DNA of 64,000 nt from Cephalotus follicularis. Taxonomy: Eukaryota > Streptophyta > Magnoliopsida > Oxalidales > Cephalotaceae. The position numbers and the translations under genes are program-made. The notes below the pieces were generated by a model that was given only the letters and a program-made list of their open reading frames with translations, searched no databases and was not told the origin of the DNA. Below are positions 44,744 through 55,856 of the stretch, in pieces. The stretch is from the NCBI GenBank assembly GCA_001972305.1, contig BDDD01000888.1, positions 62,001 to 126,000 of the forward strand, given 5' to 3'. Position 1 is the stretch's first letter, and the number at the start of each line of letters is the position of its first letter.

Positions 44744-47483
44744 TGTAACACCCACAAGCTGTGGGAGACCATACAGGTCATAATACAGAAACTTAACATA
44801 ACATAACATAATAGAAAGGCTTAGCTTTATTAAAAATGTGATGGTTTTAACATAACTAATAACATACTGAAACTAATCAAAGTCTGGAAGCTTATTCAAA
44901 ATCCAAATGTCATAAACTGAAACTAACATATTGTTCATAAAAACTGGCTCTATTACGACCATACGATAGCATAAACACAGTGGGGTCAACTCCTAGATGA
45001 TCCTCAGATATAAGGGAGTCAACTCTCATCACACATTGCCCCGTTGCTCTGGATAACCTGCCACATGGAAAACAAAAACGCGGCTGAGCAAACCTCAGTA
45101 CGAATATAGAATGTAAAAACAGTAAACGATACTTTAAAGCGGTAAGAATTGAAAAGTACTTCAAAGCAAAATTCTTAGGCAATAAAACAGTTTAAACATT
45201 CTTGTAATTGCCCACGGAAAAACATATAGACCAAATTCATAGCTTTAAAAACATAAAGCATACCTTTCCAAAATATAGATTCCATAACTGAGCATCAAAA
45301 CATATCACATATCAGAAACACATAGTAGCAAGGGATTCGCGACATCCATATTGTCAAATAGAATTGAAGTGTACGACACTACAAACAATTCCCATATCAT
45401 ATCATATCACATAACATATAACTAGGATCGATCTATACGCCTCTATCACAAATCCTATCCTAGGATATCACAGAGAGACGCCGTAAACTAATCACACCGT
45501 TACGGAAAGTGTCATGTCCCCGTGCCAGGCCTACGACATGCCTATGGTACGCCCCATAGGTGGGTACAATAAGCTCAGTGCTTCACCATTTGAAAACATT
45601 GATTTGATCATAATCAATTTTAAACATATAGAAAGGTTTTTCGAAACATATCAAAAAATCGTTATCAAGCGATATGAACATATACCTTCACAGTCGGAAA
45701 ATAAACTCATTTAATTCACTATAAAAGAGATGATTGCATAGCATTTCATAAACAAATCATAACTGAGCATATATAAAGTCAGAACATTTAGTTTCGTAAA
45801 AATGTCAAAGCTGACTTTAGTTCCAAAACGTTTCAAAACCCAAAACATAACAAAGTTCAAAAAATCCAAGGGAACATACTTATAAAACTGGGTTTATTCC
45901 AAATAAATCAGTTATTCAGAAACGAGTGTCAAGGAGCAGAATATCCGTACCTTATGTGATCACATATTAGCTTACGAATAACCGATAAATCTAATAGCCC
46001 CACGTAGCACAATAATCTATACAATATAACAAGATTCATATAAGGGTCTAAAAATCATTTTAGGCATATATCAGAATCATAATAATGTTTAAAAATCAAT
46101 TCGAATTCATCGGAAGAACAAACGGATAAGAGAGTATGAAAACAGGAATTTACAGGACAATCCAACCGACTGATATAGGACTCCAATCGACTGTCCAAAG
46201 GGTGGAAGTCGACTACACAAATTGAAACACAGGCAGTCGACTATGACGGGGGTCCAGTCGACTGTGAAAGACAAAATAGCCGACTGTGCAAGACAAAATA
46301 GCCGACTGATTTCATACACACAGTCGACTACCCAAATGAAATAGCTGACTGTTCATGTAGGCAGTCGACTATTATGGGTGACAGAACAATAGACTATGAC
46401 AGTTTTGTGCAATCTTGCTGCCAAAACTCGGATTACTCAATGCTAAAAGACTACCAACACATAGAATGACTCTATATGGTATTTAAAACGATAACACAAT
46501 ACTGAATTCAAGAAAGATATGTTGACAGTGATTAACTTAAGGTGAGAAATGAACTTAATCCATTGCATACATATGCATAATCCCATTTCGGTCCAATTAT
46601 CATTATTATATATATTAAAACCAGATCACATAACACACATGAGATGTTTACAGACTTGCTAACAGACACAGAACAATTGACAGAACATGTAAAGGAAGAA
46701 ACCAAAAATGGAATTAAACTCTAGCAGCCTATACATGAAAAAATGGATTGGTGACAAAACTATTAAAATAACCATCATAGCAAGACAACAAACAGACCTG
46801 CATTGGCAACACAAACTGTAGGAGAACATAGAATTCTCAAACCTTAAACATAGCTATTGACAGAAATCAAAAAGGAGAAAACATACGGTTCAAGATTGAC
46901 AGTGCGATACATATTCAAATAAAACACTTCCTAAATTGAACCTTGAAGAGACAAACCTGATTGATGAAGCGAGAAGACATAGAGAACACAACTAAGTCAC
47001 AATGGTAGGTTCGACACTCACAAAACAAAGGGAAGAGAATGGCAGAAAAACAATGGCATTAGCATACTTAAATAGCAAAAGGGGAAGCAAATCGGGTTAG
47101 ATAAGGAATAAGGAAACATAATCGGTTAGGTTTAGGAAAAAGAGGAAATTTTTAGGGAGAGAAGAAGGAAAGAGGTAGAGATATGCGGGAAGAGTAATGA
47201 GAGGGAGAAGGAGACGGGATAGATAAGGGAGGGAGAGAAAGAAGTAAAAGAAATAAAAATTAAACGACTTTTATTTTAAAAGGTTTTAAAAAGCATGTTT
47301 AATAAATTTAATATGTATATATATAATAACATAAACTCAATCAAAACACATACGCAGAATGACATACCCAAAGTCAAGGCTAGTATCAAACAACTCGACT
47401 TATAAGCCCAACATAAAGTAGACAACTACTTATCGAAATAGATAAAAAGCCCGAAAATACGTACGGACAAACAGGGTATTACA
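44744..47483 (-). repeat. 5' LTR of element G
   Basis: 2740 bp, TGTAACACCCAC to GGGTATTACA on the plus strand. It includes a GTCGAC cluster (46161-46375). Confidence 0.92.
46161..46375 (-). repeat. GTCGAC cluster in G 5' LTR
   Basis: Units CAATCGACTG, AAGTCGACTA, CAGTCGACTA, CAGTCGACTG and others. This is the 5' copy of 30837-31025; it contains one extra small duplication of the phrase AAGACAAAATAGCCGACTG. Confidence 0.78.
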
Positions 47484-47766
47484 CAATGGGCTTAGCCAAC
47501 AAAACTTGATCTTTGCAAGTTCTTATGTGTTCGTAGATCAAGATTTTAGGTCTGGTCTGACAAGTTCTTATGGATTTGCAGACCAGGATCTCGTACCGGT
47601 CTAATATTTTTTAGACCTGGTCGCCTCAGCTTTCTAACCCCCATGGGGGCACTTGTATCAAAGCGCTTAGCCAACAAACTTGATTTTTGCAAGTTCTTAT
47701 GTGTTCGCCTCTAAACATATGATTTAGGTATGGTCTGACAAGTTCTTATCGATTTGCCTAGCAGCA
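47484..47766. other. Element D tail, right part
   Basis: It continues the tail cut at 29418. Phrases such as TTGTATCAAAGCGCTTAGCC and CAAGTTCTTATGGATTTGC match the tails of A and K. No gene. Confidence 0.7.
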
Positions 47767-48393
47767 TTTGCTCCCTTAGGAGTCTTTTTAGGATTGCTCC
47801 CTTAGGAGTCTTCTCTGATTGCTCCCTTAGAAGACTTTTAGGATTGCTCCCTTAGGAGTCTTCTCTGATTTCTCCCTTAAGAGTCTTCTTTGGCTTCTCC
47901 CTTAGGAGTCTTATCTAATTGCTCCCTCATGAGACTTTTAGGATTGCTCCCTTAGGAGTCTTTCACTGATTTCTACCTTAGGAGTCTTTCAAGATTGCTC
48001 CCTTAGGAGCCTTTTTCTCTCTGAGGAGTCTTCTCTGAATGCTCCCTTATGTGTCTCTGAGTATTGCTCACTTAGGAGTCTTCAATGATTTCTCCCTTAG
48101 GAGTCTTCTCTTGCTGCTCCCTTAGGAGTCTCCTTTGATTACTCCCTTAGGAGTCTTGCTCTGGCTACTCCCTTAGGAGTATTCTCTGTTTGCTCCCTTA
48201 GGATTCTTTTTCTCCCTTTGGAGTCTTTTGCTTTCTGAGGAGTCTTCTCTTATTGCTCCTTTAGGAGTCTTTTAGGATTGCTCCCCTAGGAGTCCTCTCT
48301 GGCTGCTCCCTTAGGAGTATTCTCTGATTGCTCCCTTAGGAGTCTTTTGGTCCCTGAGGAGTCTTCTCTGATTGCTCCCTTATAAGTCTTTTT
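47767..48393. repeat. Hairpin array D, about 26 imperfect units
   Basis: Units average about 24 bp with the core TTGCTCCCTTAGGAGTCTT and a variable spacer such as CTCTGATT. Read in gag-pol sense the core is CTCCTAAGGGAG, a 4-bp stem around TAAG. It corresponds to the CTCCTTCCGAGGAG core of array A: the central bases differ but the self-complementarity is kept. Higher-order repeats of 2-3 units are visible (for example TTTTAGGATTGCTCCC recurs). Confidence 0.9.
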
Positions 48394-48600
48394 ATTGTAG
48401 AAGTGCAATAGATTCGATAAAGAAAAAAGCATCTTTTATTGAATGAAACTGGGCATTTGTACATTTTTTACACTTAACTGACGTTACTTCGCTTTTGCAG
48501 ACTAGATAAATGCATCTTTGATATTTTGGAGGAACGTAATCAATTCCTCTTTCTCCATTTCTCTCTTAGCTGAGGACCATTATTAGTGAAAAAAATGGGG
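48394..48600 (-). other. Scar of the pol deletion in element D
   Basis: After the array, a short run (about 48505-48560, TATTTTGGAGGAACGTAATC) matches the protease-RT linker of element K (about 62319-62360). Gag C-terminal sequence follows at 48600. Thus protease and everything from RT to the end of pol are missing, with breakpoints different from element A. Confidence 0.6.
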
Positions 48601-50178
48601 TGTATCACCCCTCTAGGTTGGTGCTTCTCTCCCTGCTACCAAGCTTCTTCTCTGCGCTCCCTTCTTTCCTGGGTAGCATCTCTATTCACGTATTTCCTCA
48701 GATGACCTTTATGGATTAAGTCCTCTATCTGTTTTTTTAACTGCCCACAATCCTCCGTATCGTGTCCATGATCGAGGTGGTATCGACAATATTTGCTCAA
48801 ATCCCTCTTGTCTGCTAGGGTTCTCAATAGAGGCGGCCATTGGATTGTGAGATTTTCCTTCTCCACGGCAAGGATTTTTGTCCCTGTCTCGAGGAGAGGG
48901 AAAAATCTTTTGTAATTGGGGATTAGTGATCCCCTTTTCGGTGAATTCTCTCTCCTGGAGAGTTTGTGCCTCAGGTCATCCTCTGTCAGCTCTGGCCCCC
49001 CTTTTCTCTTTTGATTGTTAGACCAATAGGTCTTCTACTTTCTGGCTTTTAGAGCCTCCTCTGAATTTATGTACTTCTCAGCTCTTCTAAGGAGGTCTGC
49101 CATGTCAAGGGCACGCTTCTTCATCAGGGAGAACGTGAAAGCTGAGTTGTCTGTCAAACAGTTGTTTAGGGCTGCAAGAGCAAATGAAGGCTCTAAATCC
49201 TTTACCATTAGTGACTCTTTGTTGAACCGAGTTAGGTAATCTCTGAGGGATTCATTTTTTCTTTACCCCACGTTGATCAGATGAGTAGAATTCTTTCTCT
49301 GGGTGGTGCTATTAAGGAATTTGGTGACAAACATCTCACTGAATTGCTCAAAGTTTGCCTCTGACTTGGAGGGCAATGTGGCATACCATGTCTGTGCAGC
49401 AACTATGAAAGTCGCTTCAAGTCCTCGACAAAGGATAGCGTCGGAAGCTTGATGCACTAGCATGGTCTGAGTGTAGTACCTCACATGTTGTATTGGGTAC
49501 CATCATAATTTCTGAATGTTGGGAACCTGAACCCTCACAGCACAGGCTCCCTCAATATCTTTGGAATGAAGGGGGTGCAGTTTAAGTTCCGCACCTCCAA
49601 CAAGTATCCCCTCATCTGTTCAGCTCCTCTAAGACTTTTCTCCATCTCTACAAACCTTCTGCTGATGGTCTGCTCCATATCTTTTTGGTCCCTAAACTTG
49701 CTAGAGACCTGGGATTGTCCTCCAGTTGATCTGACCGAATAGTTTGACCTACTCCTCCATCCCACGCGTAGGAACGTGCATGGGATTCCTATTTTACCAC
49801 ATAATAATCTGAGTAGTCTTCCTCCATTGGGTCTTGCTCTGGAAGGTCCTGCGCTGGGTCATAATTGTAATCCCTTGCACAGGAGGATTCTGCTCACAGA
49901 GATGTATCAATTTCTGACCGCCTTGGAGGGCGCTTGGCCTCCATTGACAGGTTTTGCCTATCCTCTTGAGGCTGTTGTAGTTTCAGGGCTGGTCTACTTG
50001 GTCCAGCCTGGTCCTGGAGGGCTGGTTGGCTTGGTCCAACCTGATTTTGGCTGGCCAAGTTATTTCCCAGCAAGGTTGTGAGCCACCTCATCTCTTAGAG
50101 GAGCTGGTTAAACTACTCTCCAGTGAGAGCAGCTTGGCTAGGAGCGGCCATAAGGTTGGTGATTCTTCTCGGAGGCAT
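48601..50178 (-). pseudogene. gag of element D
   Basis: The ATG at 50178 opens with MPPRRITNLMAAPS and meets a TAG after about 18 codons. A glutamine/proline-rich linker (49894-50091) and ISRRFVEMEKSLRG (about 49650) follow. The gag core piece at 49263-49484 reads AQTWYATLPSKSEANFEQFS and FVTKFLNSTTQRKNS, then HLINVG. The C-terminal motif at 48636-48866 is CRYHLDHGHDTEDCGQLKK with [15 protein letters not shown]. All parts of Tat gag are represented but frameshifts and stops prevent a full protein. Confidence 0.82.
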
Positions 50179-50205
50179 TGTTGAATGAATTGTAACAACT
50201 AACAT

Positions 50206-50228
50206 CGTTTCCCATGAACGGCGCCAAC
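50206..50228 (-). other. Primer binding site of element D
   Basis: On the minus strand TTGGCGCCGTTCATGGG follows the LTR end CAACA by one base. It is of the TGGCGCCGTT type seen in several plant Ty3/gypsy lineages. Confidence 0.8.
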
Positions 50229-50871
50229 TGTTGATGTTGAAATCAACTATACAACAGTTCTCCACACGTGAAGGTTTGATTTGTTGGAGGAAACATCGAA
50301 TACTCTGAGGATGATGTCAGGTTTGTGTTCGTTTGTCCTCCATACAAAAAGAAAAAGCAATCTATCGAAGTCCAGGAGGTTTTCCTCCCGTGGACATTCC
50401 GATACTTAAGTCAGTTAAGTGTAGAGAAAATATTGTAAGTGTAATTGGAAAATTGCTCGACCCTCCCTCTGTCTTTTTTGGGAGTATTTATATGTAATAT
50501 CCCGATTTTATGAATATTGAGGAATGGAAATTGGGCTCAAAATATGATACTGTTATTGGACTGTAAATTGAGTTAATGGATAAATGACATTTTTGGCCGA
50601 AATGTGACAAATGGATAAATGGAGCATTAGGCCGAATCTGGTCCAAGGGAAAGAAAGGAGAATTGGGCTTGAAATATTCATTGGGCCTATTATTATAAAT
50701 GAAGGAAGGGAAAGTAGAGATGTTGGGCCTTAATTGGATAAATGGTAATTATGGGCTTAAATGGCATTGATGATGATTGGGCTTGGAGATATTTATTAAA
50801 GGCCCAAATTAGTGTTGAAAGTGGTAGAATTGTGTAGCCAATTCTAGAGACTTCCATGGACTGGTTATAAA

Positions 50872-50880
50872 AGGAGAAAA
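50872..50880 (+). promoter_or_regulatory. TATA box of solo LTR I
   Basis: TATAAAAGG about 380 bp from the LTR start; downstream is a long U5/R-like region. Single-copy evidence only. Confidence 0.5.
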
Positions 50881-51124
50881 GAGTGACTGGTAGGACTGTT
50901 GGAAATTTACGAGTGAAAGAGACAATGGGAGCTATCAAGGAATGAGCAAAGGGAAGAGGAATGGAGGAAGGATGTAGATTGAAGACAAGTGTGCTACAAG
51001 CTCTCGGATCCCAGGTAGGTTCTACTACCTACTCAGTGTTTAACTGATGTATGTAATATCATGGAAATTGTGATTGCTTTTTTAGGATTAAATGAATAAT
51101 ATAATGCTATGGTGCGTTGGGGTT

Positions 51125-52040
51125 ACACTGTGACGCCCGAGCTCCCTCCAGTGTGCGCCCGAGCTCCCATATCCGAGATACCAGGGTGCCGAGGAGCCAT
51201 TGCCCGAGCTGCTGAGGTGCCGAGCTCCCATAAATGAGCTACAAAAGTGCCGAGGAGCACAAGTGCCGAGCTCCTCTGGCTATACCCGAGCATGCATCTT
51301 GCAAGTGTACGAGCATGATAGGTGCCCGACCTGGTCCTCTGCATGCGTCCCGTGCATGTGGAGCATGACAACCGAGCTCTCCACTATGACGCTCCTGAGC
51401 AATCCCCATGCATGCTTTCTGAGCATGGCACTTCACTATCCACTGGCACCCATCCTGGGGTTGAGCCATGGCTGCCAGGCATGCATCCAAGCATGCTTAA
51501 TGAGTGACTGAGATCCCCAAAGCATGGCATGGTGCCGGAGCTCTCCACTTGAGCGCTGAAAGAGCCTTACATATCCTCTGGTAGGCGTCCGAGGATGCAC
51601 TATAGCTACCATACGTGCAACAAGGGGTCCTCTGCCCAAAGCTGAGGAAGCAACGCTACACGCCTCATGAATGCATTGTCTTCTACCAAACACCCTAGGT
51701 GCCAAACACTGGTGCTATCCTCTACCATGCGCCGAGGTGAAGAGATCACCACGGAAATGGTTCTGAGCGCTGCCCTATGAACACCTCGAGCACACAGGGT
51801 GGTGCGTCCTAGCCCACCATGAGTTGTACATGCTTAGGAGCCACTGCCAATGCATCCGTGGAACATGCAGTGGACACTGAGCTCTCCCCATCATGTGTGA
51901 GCAGTGTCGAGCTCCCTAAGAGCATGATCCATGCATGTGGCCTCATGATGATTGAGCTCTCCCCCTGCCATGGCATCCGAGCTTGCCAGGATTGCGTGCC
52001 GAGCATGCGACCGTGCAATGCCATGCTCTCTATGGCACTA
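51125..52040. repeat. GAGCTC/GCATGC-rich zone in LTR I
   Basis: Many short units such as CCGAGCTCCC, GCCGAGGAGC, GAGCATGCAT and GAGCATGGCA recur irregularly. Two 6-bp palindromes, GAGCTC and GCATGC, and close variants dominate. Open frames here are by-products of this composition. Confidence 0.75.
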
Positions 52041-52344
52041 GAGTAATGATGAATGGCCACCTTTCATGTTAATAAAAGAAGATTAAATATAGTGTAAAGG
52101 GAGTGATAGAAATGATGGTTACAGATAGATAAGTTTTATTAATAGATAAGTGTAGTAAAACGGGGTATAAGTGCAGTGATAAGTGTAAGGAATTATAAAT
52201 GACAAAGGATAGTGTAGTGTAGCATAGTGTAAAATAAGGAAGGCACACCCTACAATGAATGGGAATGTAGTGTTAGTATAATGTATTGTACTTTTACTGT
52301 AGTGTTAATGTACTGTCAATACAGTGTAGATGTACTGTACTGTG

Positions 52345-52540
52345 CCTGATCACCAATTGAGATGAGCTGACTGATCACCGATTGAGATGAGCCGTCAGAT
52401 CACCAATTGAGATGAGCCGGAAAGGCTATCTTTGAGATGAGCCAATGGGATCACCGAGATAACCCAATGGATCACCGACCGAGATGAGCCTTCGGATCAC
52501 CAATAAAGATGAGCCGACTGATCACCGGCCGAGAATAGCC
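52345..52540. repeat. Short tandem repeat, about 22-26 bp units
   Basis: Seven or so copies of TGATCACCAATTGAGATGAG with CCG-type linkers, including variants GATCACCGACCGAGATGAG. Confidence 0.85.
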
Positions 52541-53530
52541 GCATTGACTGTTACTATTACTGTTATTGTTATTGTTATTGGATGACTGTTATGGTTATTG
52601 TATAATGAATGAAATGTTCCTCTCCTCTGCCTTTTTCGCCTATAGCGTGTATATTGCTATTCCTAAAGCCGAGGAACTCGAGGAACCGGTCTGCCAAAAA
52701 TGTAATGTCTATTCCTGTCCCGACTCCTCTACTTTTAACGTCTGGAGTGCGTTAACGCTCCTCCTTTAGTAGGGGATGCCGAGGAAGGATTTATAGTGAC
52801 TGTAGTGCATGAATGGACTGTTACACTGATCGCACTATACTGTTATCGGCTGTTGTGACTGTTATGGATTGGGCTGTACTGTTGATTATTGCATCTCTCA
52901 TTTGCATCTCATATGCTTGCTGCATCCACATTTTCATGCATGAGTGGGTTGTAGTTCCTACACGACCAGTGGTCGCTGACACATTGCATTTTAATGTAAT
53001 GGGTCAGGTACAGGTAGAGATTGCAGCGAGCTGAGAATTGAATCCCCGGGTGAGTCTCCTCCCTTCTATTGCAGCTTGACACCCAAGAACATAATAAGAT
53101 TGTATTTTGTTTTATGACTCCTGGCTTGTGGCAGAGCTTTTATGAACTGTATTGTATAACACTGGGTTTATCCACGTAAATGATTTTAATTAAGATTTAT
53201 TCCACATGCATTATTATACTGTTAAAATTTTTTAATTTCTGCTGAATATTGGATAATGAATGATACTGTTAGTAGCACGTCAAACCTTGGGGGTTGACCA
53301 TTGGGGTTTGGGGCGTTACATTATAGACATATCTGGCTGTAATGTCTGCTAGCATCGTGTTGGAGTTACTGGTCCCTTGGTAATGTCCTAGATTCTAGCC
53401 ATTACTTCATTGTGGGTGGAGACGTTTTCTCCCCTATTATGACCACGTACTTGACCATTTTTACCCGTAATTGTGAATATTAAAGGACATGTGTCAGTGC
53501 CTTAGTAATAGATGAGTTTTTCCCATATCA

Positions 53531-53651
53531 GTCCCCATAAATCTAATAGTAATTTTTGTTTTTTTTTTCCATTCGATTTTTTCTTTTCCTTTCAAAAAAA
53601 TAAAATCTTTTTTTAAAAGAAATTTTATTTTTACAATCTAATCGTTAAATT
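53531..53651. other. AT-rich spacer between element D and solo LTR J
   Basis: No gene. It begins GTCCCCATAAATC directly after the LTR end; on the minus strand that is a GGGGAC-type purine-rich run resembling a polypurine tract, perhaps by chance. Confidence 0.5.
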
Positions 53652-54129
53652 TGTTAATGTCGAAATCGACAACACAACAATCCCTTACGTGCAGAGGTTT
53701 GTTTTGTTGAAGGAAACGCACTGAATGCTCCAGAGAAGGTATTGCAATGGTGTTTTACGATCCTCCCTTCACACAAGAAGCAAACTAAACGAAGGTCTAG
53801 GAGATTTACTCCTGGGGACACTCTGATGCTTAAGTCAGATAGTGGCGGAGAAGATACAATAAAGTAGTTTTAAGTCTATAATTAACCCACGTATGTGTAA
53901 TGTTTCTTTTGGGTATTTATAAGACCACCTGGTAGTAAGTGCCTGCTTGCATTGTGGAGATAATTATGAGTCCCTAGGAAACGGCCGAGAATCTCATCAA
54001 TTTCCCTACCTAGCGCCGAGATGTTATCTCGTGCATTATCATTCTAGATTTTAAATTGTTTGGCCACGTGGCTGTAGCTCCATATGACACATGACAGTGT
54101 CATATTGGAGTAGAAACTTTTCCATATCA
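53652..54129 (-). mobile_element. Solo LTR J, related to element D LTR
   Basis: 478 bp, TGTTAATGTCGAAATCG to TTTTCCATATCA on the plus strand, with the same internal order as LTR D: the GTTGAAGGAAAC phrase, TATTTATAAGACC, and the CATATGACAC region. No internal region on either side. Flanks aaatt and atata do not form a clear target duplication. Confidence 0.78.
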
Positions 54130-54515
54130 ATATATATATGTATGTCAGTTTTCAAATTGTTTGAATATTTTTAATTATTCTAACTTGATATAATAATTTT
54201 GTTAACTATTAATTTAACTTAACTTGTTATTTGAAAATAAAATAATTAAAAATAATCAATATATATATTAATAAATTTAACTATTAAATTTGTAAAAAAA
54301 TATTTTTTTTATTTTGTTTTTAAAAATGACCGGGGCTAGGATCTATTTCCAGTTATCACATGACGTTTCACATCAGTAGGTTCAACCAACGTGTAGATTT
54401 AATGATAACGTCGCCACACATGCTTCATTTTCAGTAATCACAATTCACAAATTAATTATCTTCAAGGACCCAACAATTTACATGATTGCCCCACTTTTTC
54501 AACAGTCAACGCTAT
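54130..54515. other. AT-rich spacer before element K
   Basis: No gene or element that I recognise; it is mostly A/T runs. Confidence 0.55.
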
Positions 54516-54776
54516 TGTTGATGCAAAAAATCTTCCTTCAACAGTTTCCTACGTGGAGGGACTTTATTTGTTGAGGGAAACGCTGTTTTAATGCTCTGAG
54601 ATGAGGGTTGAGGATAACTTTGTGAATATTTTTGCTGCACAAAAGAGCAAACACGTTGAAGGTCCCGGAGGTTGTTCTCTCGGGGACACTCCGACGCTGA
54701 AGTTAGGCTTTGCACAGAGAAAACAGGGTTCTTTTAGTGTAAAAATTGCTGACCTGAGATATGTATTTGATTCTTG

Positions 54777-54784
54777 TATTTATA
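54777..54784 (-). promoter_or_regulatory. TATA box of LTR K
   Basis: TATAAATA on the minus strand about 650 bp after the LTR start, at the same place as in LTRs A, D and J. Confidence 0.6.
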
Positions 54785-55388
54785 GTACTGGTTTGTAACT
54801 CCCTGAACATGTAAATCAGAGGTAACTGATATGCCCCTAGGGAAATCCCTAGGATCTTGGGCATTTCCCTTGATCTCCGCATGATTTGGTGGGACTTATC
54901 CTATAAGATGCTTATCGTATCTTAGCCTTCCATATTTGTAGAGATTGACTCCTGGAATATAGGCTGAATTTGTGGCTTCATGCATAAGAGGAGGAGGAGG
55001 GGGATGAGGATGAAAAAGGTCCTCTGCTCTCCTATCCGCTTCAAGGTCTTCAACGTCTGGATCTTCTTCAGGAGCTTATGCCCGTGGCGCTGGGTCCTTT
55101 ACAATACTGCCGAGGAGGAGGTTTCCTTTGATACAGTCAAAGATGAGGTCCTCGGCCTTGGTGCCGTGAGGGACGTCCCCTGCCCTATATTCAAGTAAGA
55201 GTTCCTCATGAAGAGGAGGTCCTCGGCACTGGTGCCGAGGAGGAAATTCTCGGCCAAGTGAGAACCCCTCGGCTTTGATGTTAGGAGAGGGCCTCCTCAC
55301 TTGCTTCTCTGACGTGCTTTACTAAGTCTCCTCTGATCAGTGTCTATGTGAGCTTCAAAACCCCTGGACATTTGGCTACGTCCGCGGA

Positions 55389-55400
55389 GGACACGTGTCC
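55389..55400. promoter_or_regulatory. G-box palindrome in LTR K
   Basis: GGACACGTGTCC, a perfect 12-bp palindrome with a CACGTG core, about 30 bp from the LTR start. LTR A has it with one change (18148-18159); LTRs D have GGACATGTGT. CACGTG cores are known plant bZIP/bHLH sites. Confidence 0.6.
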
Positions 55401-55431
55401 TTCTTAGTATAAACCGATTTTTCCTGTATCA

Positions 55432-55447
55432 TATGCCCCCCTTGTCC
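55432..55447 (-). other. Polypurine tract of element K
   Basis: On the minus strand GGACAAGGGGGGCATA lies directly before the 3' LTR start TGATACAGG. Confidence 0.8.
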
Positions 55448-55847
55448 TTCTTCTCTGACCGTGGTCAGAGAAGGAGGAGTAGAGCTGGGAGTCATGACTC
55501 GGGCTGAACTCCTCTGAGGAACTTTACATAAGCTTTTCCACGTGTGAACGAGCCGAGGTCAGAGGTATTGCTTTTGATGATTCTCTTACACGAAACTGAG
55601 TTTGTTTGAGCGGAGGAGGGAAACTGGTCTGAGAAAAACTGCATGGTTGGACCCATCTCCGTTAACGGGCTTCACGTCACTGGCCCAAATCCCTTGCCTT
55701 TAAGTAGCGTACCGAGCACGAATCACACATGGCATTACCTGCATGTTTCTGGCCTCTATCTCTTCGTTTCTTGCGTCTAATTTGACGGTTCGTTCCTTAA
55801 CCGTTGGATTCGTGTGATGTGGAGGGCCAGGATCTGAGTTTTGAGTC
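55448..55847 (+). other. Upstream region of antisense gene K
   Basis: Four hundred bases between the purine tract and the antisense TATA box with no gene. Related sequence lies at 19540-19800 in element D (for example CCGTTTAATTCCGCGGAGATC there). Confidence 0.5.
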
Positions 55848-55856
55848 TATAAAAGG
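55848..55856 (+). promoter_or_regulatory. TATA box of antisense gene K
   Basis: TATAAAAGG on the plus strand, about 190 bp before the ATG at 56042, in a good context (GAGTC before, ATATC after). It would drive transcription toward pol. Confidence 0.65.

Larger units (their letters stand above)
29419..47483 (-). mobile_element. Tekay/Del chromovirus element G
   Basis: Minus-strand Ty3/gypsy element inserted in the tail of element D. It has a 3' LTR (29419-41421, split by copia H), a 3.3-kb interior with pol only, and a 5' LTR (44744-47483). LTRs begin TGTAATACCCTG and end GTGTTACA on the minus strand. Flanks caaag and caatg differ by one base. Gag and protease are absent although the primer site is intact. 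Lineage follows from the RT/IN sequence and a C-terminal chromodomain-like remnant. Confidence 0.9.
50493..53320 (+). mobile_element. Solo LTR I, Tekay/Del-like
   Basis: 2828 bp, TGTAATATCCCG to GGGGCGTTACA, flanked by perfect ttata duplications (50488-50492 and 53321-53325). No coding domain inside. A TATAAAAGG box at about 50872 suggests plus orientation. It contains two repeat-rich zones, 51125-52040 and 52345-52540. Confidence 0.92.
19051..53530 (-). mobile_element. Tat-lineage element D, pol-less, heavily nested
   Basis: The 470-bp 3' LTR (19051-19520) and the 5' LTR (50229-53530, about 469 bp once insert I and its target duplication are removed) share most bases but differ by roughly 15% in the first hundred, so the element is old. 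Inside are an antisense gene (20060-29209, split by E), a tail split by G, a hairpin array (47767-48393), gag (48600-50178) and a primer site (50206-50228). No protease, RT, RNase H or integrase is present. The flanks gtctt and gtccc agree at only 3 of 5 bases, so the target duplication is uncertain. Confidence 0.85.
50229..53530 (-). repeat. 5' LTR of element D, interrupted by solo LTR I
   Basis: 50229-50492 and 53326-53530 together give about 469 bp that match the 3' LTR (19051-19520). The insertion falls inside TATTTATA, so it splits the minus-strand TATA box of this LTR. Confidence 0.88.
54516..55431 (-). repeat. 3' LTR of element K
   Basis: 916 bp, TGTTGATGCAAAAAATC to TTTTTCCTGTATCA on the plus strand, matching 17274-18191 in element A. 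It holds CCTCGGC/GCCGAGG palindromic repeats at 55015-55275. Confidence 0.9.

Noticed and set aside
47767-48393. Regular short repeats that look like a CRISPR array
   Set aside because: The context is a plant retrotransposon. The units are imperfect, lack unique equal-length spacers, and no cas gene is near.
51122-52060. Several 60-100 codon open frames rich in C, H, M and A
   Set aside because: They are translations of the GAGCTC/GCATGC repeats in solo LTR I in four or more frames.
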